In this document: piece after piece, positions 1 through 7,258 of the stretch
How the letters are laid out: each line of letters opens with the position of its first letter
How positions within the stretch are numbered: the first letter of the stretch is position 1
Source: Hydrogenophaga sp.
GTDB lineage: Bacteria; Pseudomonadota; Gammaproteobacteria; Burkholderiales; Burkholderiaceae_C
Assembly (NCBI GenBank): GCA_018335615.1
Contig: JAGXRS010000356.1
Span: 1 to 7,780, forward strand
Direction of reading: 5' to 3'
DNA: 7,780 nucleotides
Made by a program: the position numbers and the translations under genes
The notes under the pieces: generated by a model
The model's database searches: none
What the model was told of the DNA's origin: nothing
What the model saw: the letters and a program-made list of their open reading frames with translations, nothing else

Positions 1-816
<816 letters not shown>

Positions 817-822
817 GCGCGA

Positions 823-831
823 ATTATTGCA
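823..831 (-). promoter_or_regulatory. Candidate extended -10 element for the zinc-ribbon gene
   Basis: The minus strand reads TGC followed by AATAAT (5 of 6 matches to TATAAT), an extended -10 pattern. Exactly 6 bases separate it from the ATG at 816, so a transcript starting at the normal distance would begin at or next to the start codon. No good -35 is visible and no Shine-Dalgarno lies between. The gene may also be read from the prmA transcript. Confidence 0.35.
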
Positions 832-896
832 GGGGCCGCTCACCATCCCGGAGCCGCACCGGAAGCAGCGCCGGGCCTGCGCGGCTGCTCAGCCCC

Positions 897-1805
897 TCAG
901 GCCTTGGTTGCCGTCATGAGAATCCAGCCTTCCGCCTCGTCGCTCACGTCCAGTGCGAGCCACGGGGCGTAGGCCTCACGCAGTTCGTCGGCCTGACGCG
1001 CCAAAATACCCGCCAGCACCAGTTGCCCGCCGCTGCGCACATGGGCGCAGAGCAGCGGCGCCAGCACCTTCAGGGGCGTGGCCAGGATGTTGGCCAGGAC
1101 CAGGTCAAAGCTGCCGCTGGCCAGGTCGGGCAATCCCGCCGCGAGCGTGACGTGGTTGGCCTCGGCGTTGAGCCGGGTGGACTCGACCGCTGCCGGGTCG
1201 ATGTCGACCGCCACGATCTCGCGGGCACCGAACTTGGCCGCGCCAATGGCCAGGATGCCGGAACCGCAACCGTAGTCGAGCACGCGCTGGTCGATCGGCG
1301 CATGCTGCGCCGTCCAGCGCAGGCACATGCGGGTGGTCGGGTGGGTGCCCGTGCCGAAGGCCAGACCCGGGTCGAGCCGGATCATCTGTTGTGCCGCAGC
1401 CGGCGGTTCGTGCCAGGTCGGCACGATCCAGAAGCTGGGGGTGATTTCCACCGGGTCGAACTGCGATTGTGTCAGGCGCACCCAGTCCTGCTCGGGCACG
1501 GCCTGCACGCCCAGTACGGAACAGCCCTCGAAAAAATCCTGCACGGCCAGCAGAGCGGCGGCTTCGCGTGCCGCCTCTTCCGCTGGAAACAGGGCCACCA
1601 CGCGCGAACGCTGCCAGCCCTCGCGCGGCGGCGGCATGCCCGGCTCACCAAACAGCGCCGACTCGGCCGGTGTCATGGCGTCGGCGTCTTCCACCGACAC
1701 GCTCAGCGCGTCCAGCGCCACGAGGGCATCGCCCACCGGCTCGACCGCCACCTCGGGCGCCAGAAGAACCAGTTCAAAGAGAGAGGCTACGGCTGTGTTG
1801 CTCAT
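897..1805 (-). CDS. prmA: Ribosomal protein L11 methyltransferase PrmA
   Basis: This is a 302-residue SAM-dependent methyltransferase that trimethylates residues of ribosomal protein L11; about 295-300 residues is usual. The N-terminal substrate-binding domain has the betaproteobacterial wording FELVLLAPE and SVSVEDADA (residues 10-43), and FGEPGMP at 52-58. The catalytic half has the family motif GTGTHPTT (151-158), the SAM-binding loop DYGCGSGILAIG (177-188), the acidic strand end VAVDID (198-203) and LANIL (237-241). I chose ATG at 1805: the family N-terminus begins here and a purine-rich GAAAGA stretch lies 6-11 bases upstream. The frame stays open to 1997, but that extension runs into accC and has no family resemblance. 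The gene follows accC after 121 structured bases and precedes the zinc-ribbon gene, a common Burkholderiales order. Confidence 0.96.
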   Translation of the reverse strand: MSNTAVASLFELVLLAPEVAVEPVGDALVALDALSVSVEDADAMTPAESALFGEPGMPPPREGWQRSRVVALFPAEEAAREAAALLAVQDFFEGCSVLGVQAVPEQDWVRLTQSQFDPVEITPSFWIVPTWHEPPAAAQQMIRLDPGLAFGTGTHPTTRMCLRWTAQHAPIDQRVLDYGCGSGILAIGAAKFGAREIVAVDIDPAAVESTRLNAEANHVTLAAGLPDLASGSFDLVLANILATPLKVLAPLLCAHVRSGGQLVLAGILARQADELREAYAPWLALDVSDEAEGWILMTATKA

Positions 1806-1856
1806 GTATTTTCTTTCAGCGGCCGGAGCGCGACCCCCATGCACGAAACGGTCCCG

Positions 1857-1892
1857 CCCAGGGCATCGCCGGACAGCCCGTGCTGCCCTGGG
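1857..1892. repeat. Perfect 9-bp inverted repeat in the accC-prmA spacer
   Basis: CCCAGGGCA (1857-1865) and TGCCCTGGG (1884-1892) are perfectly complementary around an 18-base loop, and the loop can form a further CGG/CCG pairing. In the minus-strand transcript this is a stable GC-rich hairpin between the accC stop and the prmA start. No T-run follows, so it does not look like an intrinsic terminator. It may act in mRNA processing, stability or attenuation. Confidence 0.7.
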
Positions 1893-1895
1893 GGC

Positions 1896-1912
1896 GCGGC
1901 GCATAAAGCCGC
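1896..1912. repeat. Short hairpin just downstream of accC
   Basis: GCGGC (1896-1900) and GCCGC (1908-1912) flank a 7-base loop, GCATAAA. It sits about 15 bases after the accC stop codon and directly next to the larger 1857-1892 stem, so most of the 121-base spacer can fold. The stem is short and could be chance in GC-rich DNA. Confidence 0.4.
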
Positions 1913-1926
1913 AGGGATTCACGGCC

Positions 1927-3276
<1,350 letters not shown>

Positions 3277-3291
3277 GCGCTGCCGGCCCTC

Positions 3292-3750
3292 TTATTCGAT
3301 GACGTAAAGAGGCTGCCCATATTCCACCGCCTGGCCGTTCTCGACCAGGATCTGGGTCACCGTGCCGGACTTGTCGGCCTCGATCTCATTGAGGATCTTC
3401 ATCGCTTCCACGATGCAGATTGTGTCGCCCTGCTTGATGGTGTCGCCGATCTCCACGAAGGGCTTGGCACCCGGACTGGCGGCGCGGTAGAAGGTGCCGA
3501 CCATGGGCGATTTGACGATGTGTCCGGCTGGCTCGGCTGGCGCGGCGACCACAACAGGGGTGGCTTCAATGGCCGGCGCTGCTGCGGGGGCGGGTGGCGG
3601 CGGGGCCATGGTGTAGGCCACCGGGGCGCCGTAGCCGGCGGGAGCGCTCTTGACAATGCGGACTTTGCCCTCGGCTTCCGTGATCTCCAGCTCCGACACG
3701 TTGGACTCTGAGACAAGGTCGATCAGGGTCTTCAGTTTTCTCAAATCCAT
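3292..3750 (-). CDS. accB: Biotin carboxyl carrier protein of acetyl-CoA carboxylase
   Basis: This 152-residue carrier holds the biotin that shuttles carboxyl groups from AccC to the carboxyltransferase AccAD. Domains in order are an N-terminal helical region starting MDLRKLKTLI, a Pro/Ala-rich flexible linker (about residues 37-76), and a C-terminal biotinyl domain (about 77-152). The biotin attachment motif EAMKI places the modified lysine at residue 118. SPMVGTFYR and the following thumb segment ASPGAKPF, typical of bacterial BCCP, are present. The length is close to the E. coli protein (156). The start at 3750 is supported by GGAG 5 bases upstream. It is the first gene of the tight accB-accC pair and is preceded by a structured leader. 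In E. coli AccB represses its own operon; nothing here proves the same. Confidence 0.98.
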   Translation of the reverse strand: MDLRKLKTLIDLVSESNVSELEITEAEGKVRIVKSAPAGYGAPVAYTMAPPPPAPAAAPAIEATPVVVAAPAEPAGHIVKSPMVGTFYRAASPGAKPFVEIGDTIKQGDTICIVEAMKILNEIEADKSGTVTQILVENGQAVEYGQPLYVIE

Positions 3751-3769
3751 GGCTTCTCCGTCGAAAGTC

Positions 3770-3782
3770 GGTCAATTTGACC
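3770..3782. repeat. 13-base palindrome upstream of accB
   Basis: GGTCAATTTGACC is a perfect inverted repeat with 6-base arms (GGTCAA and TTGACC) around one central base. It ends 20 bases before the accB ATG. Its size and symmetry fit a dimeric repressor site, but I cannot name the protein. Confidence 0.5.
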
Positions 3783-3797
3783 CAAGTACGCTTATTT

Positions 3798-3826
3798 CCG
3801 ATCAAAATTCATCATCTGAAGATCGG
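3798..3826. repeat. Nested inverted repeat in the accB leader
   Basis: CCGATC (3798-3803) pairs with GATCGG (3821-3826). Inside, TTCA pairs with TGAA around a 5-base loop, leaving four A bases bulged on one side on the plus strand (U bases in the minus-strand RNA). It can serve as an RNA stem-loop in the accB leader or as a DNA operator; the sequence alone does not decide. Confidence 0.5.
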
Positions 3827-3835
3827 CGGCCGCGC

Positions 3836-3841
3836 AGTGTA
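3836..3841 (-). promoter_or_regulatory. Candidate -10 hexamer for accBC
   Basis: TACACT on the minus strand matches TATAAT at 4 of 6 positions, including both highly conserved ends. No good -35 is found 16-18 bases upstream. It overlaps an 8-base palindrome GTGTACAC (3837-3844). If used, it would give a leader of about 80 bases carrying both inverted repeats described below. Confidence 0.3.
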
Positions 3842-4016
3842 CACGAACAATGCCGGCCGAATCTCAGCCACTCATCCGTGCGTCATCTCGCGCGAAGTGA
3901 CGACAGAGCGACGTTTAACGCGAATTTTTCCCACTTTACCCGTTTTTACGCAGATTCCCACGAAGCGCTGCCGTGCGGCGCCAAGATCGTCACGAAATCC
4001 ACCGGGGCGCGGCCAA

Positions 4017-4544
4017 TCAGCCGAGTTGGGCCCACAGGGCCAGATCGGCTTCGGAAACCTCACCGATCTTGCGGTGCAAGATGACGCCTTCCCGTCCGAA
4101 CACGATGGTGTAAGGCAAGCCCCCGCTGGGGTTGCCCATGCTGCGGCTGAGCTCGGTGCCCGCCAGGCCCGCCATCCCCACGGGGAAGTCAAGGGGCAGT
4201 TTTTGCAGAAAGCCCCTCACAGCGCTGGGCTGGTCCACCGCCAGCCCCAGCACCTGCCAGCCGCGCGGGGCATTCGCCCGATGAAAGGCGTTCAGCAAGG
4301 GCAGCTCCCGCACGCACGGAGGACACCAGGTGGCCCAGAAATTCACGAGCAGGGGCCGCCCGCGCCAATCTGCCACGGCCACGCGCTCGCCGTTCGGACC
4401 ATCAAACTGCACCTCCCAGAACGCGCGCTCGGCCTCGCTGCCCACGTCGGTGGGCCGGTACCGCATCCACGCCACACCCGCCCCCGCTGCGCCGGCCACA
4501 ACCGCGGCAGCACCCATGCCCAGCTGGCGTCGTGTCAGGCCCAT
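4017..4544 (-). CDS. TlpA/ResA-family thiol-disulfide oxidoreductase
   Basis: This 175-residue protein has a thioredoxin fold with the active-site motif WCPPC (residues 73-77, cysteines 74 and 77) preceded by LLVNFWAT, and a cis-proline context GGLP with Pro144. These mark the TlpA/ResA/DsbE group of envelope thioredoxins, which reduce disulfides, often in cytochrome c maturation. The N-terminus has a twin-arginine-like TRRQLG (4-9) followed by an Ala/Gly-rich hydrophobic stretch to about residue 26. It is therefore either a Tat signal or an uncleaved membrane anchor, with the catalytic domain in the periplasm. The start at 4544 has a strong GGAGG 7 bases upstream. It overlaps the preceding gene by 10 bases, indicating translational coupling. 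The specific partner is not visible; no cytochrome c maturation gene lies nearby. Confidence 0.9.
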   Translation of the reverse strand: MGLTRRQLGMGAAAVVAGAAGAGVAWMRYRPTDVGSEAERAFWEVQFDGPNGERVAVADWRGRPLLVNFWATWCPPCVRELPLLNAFHRANAPRGWQVLGLAVDQPSAVRGFLQKLPLDFPVGMAGLAGTELSRSMGNPSGGLPYTIVFGREGVILHRKIGEVSEADLALWAQLG

Positions 4545-5152
4545 GGCGTCGCCTCCGGCGCCGCCAGCAGCGCCCGCACAGCGACCGCGTCACCCCGTGG
4601 CTTGCGACCTTGCGCGTCCGGTTTGAGCGCGCCCCGCAACTCGTCCAGATCGTGCACCATGAGATGGACCAGCACCCACTGACCCAGCGGCTCGCAGCGA
4701 ACACGCAGGGTCAGCGTCGGGACCGGCTCGCCGCGCCCGCTGTCCACCGTGCCGGGGTGGTATTCCACTCGGTGGTCCAGCAGGGCAAACTCGGCCGCCT
4801 TGGGATCGTCGCAATACAGGCGCAGATAAATGTCACTGTGGCGCGTGGCCGTGCCTTGCCAGACGGCGCCACCCAGGTGCGGCCGGAAGGCCACCAGCCG
4901 GTCCATCCAGAGCAGCGCGAGCTGGCGCAACACCCGCAGTTCCTGCGCCTGCGACTCCGGGCAGAACACGGCGATGTAGTCCCGCACGGCCGCCTCCAGC
5001 ACCGCGTTGTCGGGCAGCGCGGCGCGCGCATTCAAACCCAGCTGCTTCACCGCGCGCCGCTTGGCTGCGCCGTACTCCAGCCCGTCCTCGACCACCAGCC
5101 GGGCCGCGACCGCCGCCACGTCGGCGTGGCCGGTTTCTTTGTAAACGTCCAT
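4535..5152 (-). CDS. Uncharacterised protein with nucleotidyltransferase-like motif
   Basis: The protein has 205 residues and no signal peptide or membrane segment. The N-terminal half (about 1-85) is helical and Ala/Leu-rich. At residues 100-115 it reads GTATRHSDIYLRLYC, resembling the Gly-Ser...Ser-Asp-x-Asp strand of the nucleotidyltransferase (polymerase beta-like) fold. Here Gly-Ser is Gly-Thr and the second metal-binding Asp of the SDxD pair is Tyr109, so activity is doubtful. A later LVHLMVHDLDEL segment (161-172) could provide another acidic strand. This assignment is my motif reading, not an established identity. The gene is divergent from mpl and runs directly into the TlpA-like gene with a 10-base overlap. 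There is no clear Shine-Dalgarno; a CACAAT hexamer lies 6 bases before the ATG at 5152. Confidence 0.75.
   Translation of the reverse strand: MDVYKETGHADVAAVAARLVVEDGLEYGAAKRRAVKQLGLNARAALPDNAVLEAAVRDYIAVFCPESQAQELRVLRQLALLWMDRLVAFRPHLGGAVWQGTATRHSDIYLRLYCDDPKAAEFALLDHRVEYHPGTVDSGRGEPVPTLTLRVRCEPLGQWVLVHLMVHDLDELRGALKPDAQGRKPRGDAVAVRALLAAPEATPWA
4552..4556 (-). promoter_or_regulatory. Shine-Dalgarno of the TlpA-like gene, inside the upstream gene
   Basis: GGAGG on the minus strand lies 7 bases before the ATG at 4544 and within the last codons of the preceding gene. It fixes the start and supports coupled translation across the 10-base overlap. Confidence 0.8.
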
Positions 5153-5250
5153 GGCGTCATTGTGCCCCGAGGCACCGAGGCAGGCCGTGGTCCTGCGCCA
5201 AGGCCCCGGCGGACCGGCGCCTATGTCCGACAGGCTCCTAGAATCAGCGG
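5153..5250. promoter_or_regulatory. Divergent promoter region, mpl and nucleotidyltransferase-like gene
   Basis: The 98-base spacer separates two divergent start codons. Each ATG has a -10-like hexamer exactly 6 bases upstream: TAGAAT (5239-5244, plus strand) for mpl, and CACAAT (5159-5164, minus strand) for the other gene. Neither start has a Shine-Dalgarno and neither hexamer has a recognisable -35. Two head-to-tail copies of CCGAGGCA (5167-5174 and 5175-5182) lie beside the minus-strand -10. Confidence 0.45.
5239..5244 (+). promoter_or_regulatory. Candidate -10 of mpl
   Basis: TAGAAT matches TATAAT at 5 of 6 positions and ends 6 bases before the mpl ATG. A start site at the usual distance would fall on the ATG, giving a leaderless mRNA. 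The bases 16-18 upstream are GC-rich and do not resemble TTGACA. Confidence 0.45.
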
Positions 5251-6741
5251 ATGCATATTCATATTCTGGGCATCTGCGGCACCTTCATGGGCGGTCTGGC
5301 CGCGCTCGCCCGCGAGGCGGGTCATCGGGTCACGGGTTGCGACGCCGGGGTTTATCCTCCCATGAGCGACCAGCTGCGTGCGCTGGGCATCGATCTGGTG
5401 GAAGGCTTTGGCGCCGAGCAGACGGACCTCAAGCCCGACCTGTATGTGGTGGGCAACGTGGTCAGCCGGTCGCGGCTGGCCGATGGCACGCCCAAGTTTC
5501 CACTGATGGAGGCCATCCTCGACGCGGGTGCGCCTTACACCAGTGGCCCGCAATGGCTGGCCGAGCATGTGCTTCAGGGCCGGCATGTGCTGGCGGTGGC
5601 CGGCACCCACGGCAAGACCACCACCACGGCCATGCTGACCTGGATTCTGGAAGCCAACGGACTCCAGCCGGGTTTTCTGATCGGGGGGGTGCCGCTGAAT
5701 TTCGGTGTCTCGGCAAGGCTCGGGGCGCCCATGCTACCCACGGTGCCCACGGCCCTGGCGCCCGAGGGGGCGGCGCCACCTGGAGACGGCCCGGCGGCGA
5801 ACCAGGCGCATCAACGTCCGCTCTTCGTCATCGAAGCAGACGAGTACGACACCGCGTTTTTTGACAAGCGCAGCAAGTTCGTGCACTACCGACCGCGCAC
5901 GGCGATCCTGAACAACCTGGAATTCGACCACGCCGACATTTTTGACGACCTCAATGCCATCGAACGGCAGTTTCATCACCTGGTGCGCACGGTGCCGGGC
6001 AGTGGACGGGTGGTGGTCAACGGCCTGGAAGAAAGCCTGGAGCGGGTGCTGCACAGGGGCCTGTGGAGCGAGCTGCGCAGCTTCGGCGCGGCCGTGAGCG
6101 ATTTCACCGCCGAGGGAGAACCCGGCGCGTTCAACGTGATGCAGCGCGGCAAGGCCGTGGGTCGGGTGGAATGGGCGCTGTCGGGCGTGCACAACCAGCT
6201 CAACGCCCTGGCGGCCATTGCCGCGGCGCAGCACGTGGGCGTCACGCCGGCCGACGCGGCTCGGGCGCTGGCCAGCTTCCAGAATGTGCGCCGCCGCATG
6301 GAATGCCGCGGCAGCGTGTTGCGCGAGGGACTGCCCATCACGGTCTACGACGACTTTGCCCACCACCCGACCGCCATCCGCACCACGCTGGACGGTTTGC
6401 AACGCCAGTTGCGCGCGTCCCCGGGTCAGGGCGGCCGCATCCTCGCGGTGTTCGAGCCGCGCAGCAACACGATGAAGCTGGGCACGATGAAGTCGCAGTT
6501 GCCCTGGAGCCTGGAAGCGGCCGATCTGGCGTTCTGCCACACCGGCGGACTGGACTGGGACGCGGCCGACGCGCTGAAGCCCATGGGCGAGCGCGCCGCG
6601 GTGGCGGGCAGCATCGACGAACTGGTGGCCCAAGTGGGTGCAGCGGCCCGAGGCGGCGACCACATCGTCTGCATGAGCAATGGGGGATTCGGGGGCATCC
6701 ACGCCCGCCTGCTGGCCGCGCTGGACACCCCACGCCACTGA
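5251..6741 (+). CDS. mpl: UDP-N-acetylmuramate:tripeptide ligase Mpl (murein recycling)
   Basis: This is a 496-residue Mur-ligase-family enzyme. Mpl joins recovered L-Ala-gamma-D-Glu-meso-DAP to UDP-MurNAc with ATP in the cytoplasm, returning it to peptidoglycan synthesis. The N-terminus MHIHILGICGTFMGG matches E. coli Mpl rather than MurC and fixes the start at 5251. The central domain has the P-loop GTHGKTTT (118-125), the Mur-ligase acidic motif EADEYD (195-200) and FDKRSKFVHY (204-213). The C-terminal domain has DDFAHHPTAI (367-376), EPRSNTMK (402-409) and SNGGFGGIH (476-484), all characteristic of Mpl. It is about 40 residues longer than the E. coli enzyme (457), mostly through a Pro/Ala-rich insert at about 159-189, between GVSARLG and PLFVIEADEYD. 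It is the only plus-strand gene here. Confidence 0.97.
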   Translation: MHIHILGICGTFMGGLAALAREAGHRVTGCDAGVYPPMSDQLRALGIDLVEGFGAEQTDLKPDLYVVGNVVSRSRLADGTPKFPLMEAILDAGAPYTSGPQWLAEHVLQGRHVLAVAGTHGKTTTTAMLTWILEANGLQPGFLIGGVPLNFGVSARLGAPMLPTVPTALAPEGAAPPGDGPAANQAHQRPLFVIEADEYDTAFFDKRSKFVHYRPRTAILNNLEFDHADIFDDLNAIERQFHHLVRTVPGSGRVVVNGLEESLERVLHRGLWSELRSFGAAVSDFTAEGEPGAFNVMQRGKAVGRVEWALSGVHNQLNALAAIAAAQHVGVTPADAARALASFQNVRRRMECRGSVLREGLPITVYDDFAHHPTAIRTTLDGLQRQLRASPGQGGRILAVFEPRSNTMKLGTMKSQLPWSLEAADLAFCHTGGLDWDAADALKPMGERAAVAGSIDELVAQVGAAARGGDHIVCMSNGGFGGIHARLLAALDTPRH

Positions 6742-6798
6742 CACGGGCCGTCGCAGCTGAGGCCGCGACAGCCACACGTGGCCGATCCGGCCCCGCCG
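6742..6798. terminator. Convergent spacer with hairpin between mpl and the small gene
   Basis: This 57-base gap separates two convergent stop codons. GGCCGTCGC (6746-6754) and GCGACAGCC (6765-6773) pair over 9 positions with one G-U wobble in minus-strand RNA (a C-A mismatch in plus-strand RNA), around a 10-base loop. There is no T-run on either side, so intrinsic termination is uncertain; position is the main argument for a bidirectional terminator. Confidence 0.35.
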
Positions 6799-7119
6799 TC
6801 AGTAGGAAATCGAGTGCCCGGGCACGTCCACGCTGATCACCGGTTTCGCCAGTGCCGCGCTCGCGGCTTTGGCGAAGGCCTGCGCCCAGGGACGGTGTGC
6901 GTCCTCGCGGAAACGGATCTCGCCGGCGGCCTGCGCCACGCAGAGAATCTTGTCGGCCGTGAGCACCTTGCCCGTGGAACGGATCGGCTCGCACCCCAGA
7001 AACGTGAACTGCTCGTCCAGCCAGTGCCGCGCCAGATCGTGCGGCATGGGCTGCACCTCGTCGAGGTCGATGTGGTAGACGCCTGTTCCACCCCAGGTCA
7101 CGGTCACTTGGCTGCGCAT
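6799..7119 (-). CDS. Small protein of unknown function (106 aa)
   Basis: I do not recognise a named family. The protein is soluble-looking, with no signal peptide or membrane segment. It opens with a beta-like stretch (SQVTVTWGGTGVYHIDLDEV, residues 3-22), continues with PHDLARHWLDEQF (26-38), has Cys43 and Cys60, an Ala-rich helix (about 79-92), and ends with KPVISVDVPGHSISY. The start at 7119 is well supported: AAGGAG lies 7 bases upstream and a plausible sigma-70 promoter lies upstream of that. A longer reading from 7293 would overlap the DAHP synthase stop and has no such signal. It is flanked by mpl (convergent) and DAHP synthase (same strand, upstream). The spacer with its own promoter suggests separate expression. 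Coding quality looks normal, so I treat it as a real, probably lineage-conserved gene. Confidence 0.82.
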   Translation of the reverse strand: MRSQVTVTWGGTGVYHIDLDEVQPMPHDLARHWLDEQFTFLGCEPIRSTGKVLTADKILCVAQAAGEIRFREDAHRPWAQAFAKAASAALAKPVISVDVPGHSISY

Positions 7120-7126
7120 GCTCGAT

Positions 7127-7132
7127 CTCCTT
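7127..7132 (-). promoter_or_regulatory. Strong Shine-Dalgarno of the 106-aa gene
   Basis: AAGGAG on the minus strand, extending to AAGGAGAT, lies 7 bases before the ATG at 7119. It is among the best ribosome sites in the window and decides the start. Confidence 0.85.
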
Positions 7133-7166
7133 GTTTCAGTTTCCGCGCACAGGTCGCGCTCCTGCG

Positions 7167-7194
7167 ATTGTGCCTTCGGTACGGGGCCTTGCAA
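7167..7194 (-). promoter_or_regulatory. Candidate sigma-70 promoter of the 106-aa gene
   Basis: On the minus strand a -35-like TTGCAA (7189-7194, 4 of 6 matches to TTGACA) and a -10-like CACAAT (7167-7172, 4 of 6 matches to TATAAT) are 16 bases apart. The implied start site is about 40 bases upstream of the ATG, leaving room for the Shine-Dalgarno. Confidence 0.45.
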
Positions 7195-7208
7195 CAGCGC
7201 CTTGCAAC
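7186..7208. repeat. Paired 10-base direct repeat GCCTTGCAAC
   Basis: GCCTTGCAAC occurs at 7186-7195 and again at 7199-7208, a 13-base period with AGC between. Each copy contains the self-complementary TTGCAA. The promoter-proximal copy coincides with the candidate -35 of the 106-aa gene and the other lies directly upstream, a placement that would suit a regulator site. Confidence 0.6.
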
Positions 7209-7258
7209 GGTTGTCGACGCGAAGGGGTGTCTCCCATCGGCAACCATTCAGCGCGGTT

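Larger units (their letters stand above)
3751..4016 (-). promoter_or_regulatory. accBC upstream region and leader
   Basis: These 266 bases between the tlpA-like stop and the accB start contain no convincing gene. They are visibly richer in A and T than the flanking genes, as expected for a promoter region. On the minus strand I see a -10-like TACACT (3836-3841), a stem-loop (3798-3826), a short palindrome (3770-3782) and the accB ribosome site (GGAG, 3756-3759). No intrinsic terminator with a T-run follows tlpA, so read-through into accB is possible. Confidence 0.55.
7120..7258 (-). promoter_or_regulatory. Spacer between DAHP synthase and the 106-aa gene
   Basis: The 139 bases hold the promoter, the paired TTGCAA repeat and the ribosome site of the small gene. 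Near the DAHP synthase end, GGTTG (7209-7213) and CAACC (7241-7245) can pair across a long loop. There is no T-run, so I do not call a terminator. Confidence 0.5.

Noticed and set aside
3566..3805. Alternative minus-strand frame starting upstream of accB
   Set aside because: It overlaps accB out of frame and shows no recognisable protein. It would cover the palindrome in the leader.
3961..4016. Possible intrinsic terminator after the tlpA-like gene
   Set aside because: Only short, bulged GC pairings are possible and no T-run follows on the minus strand.
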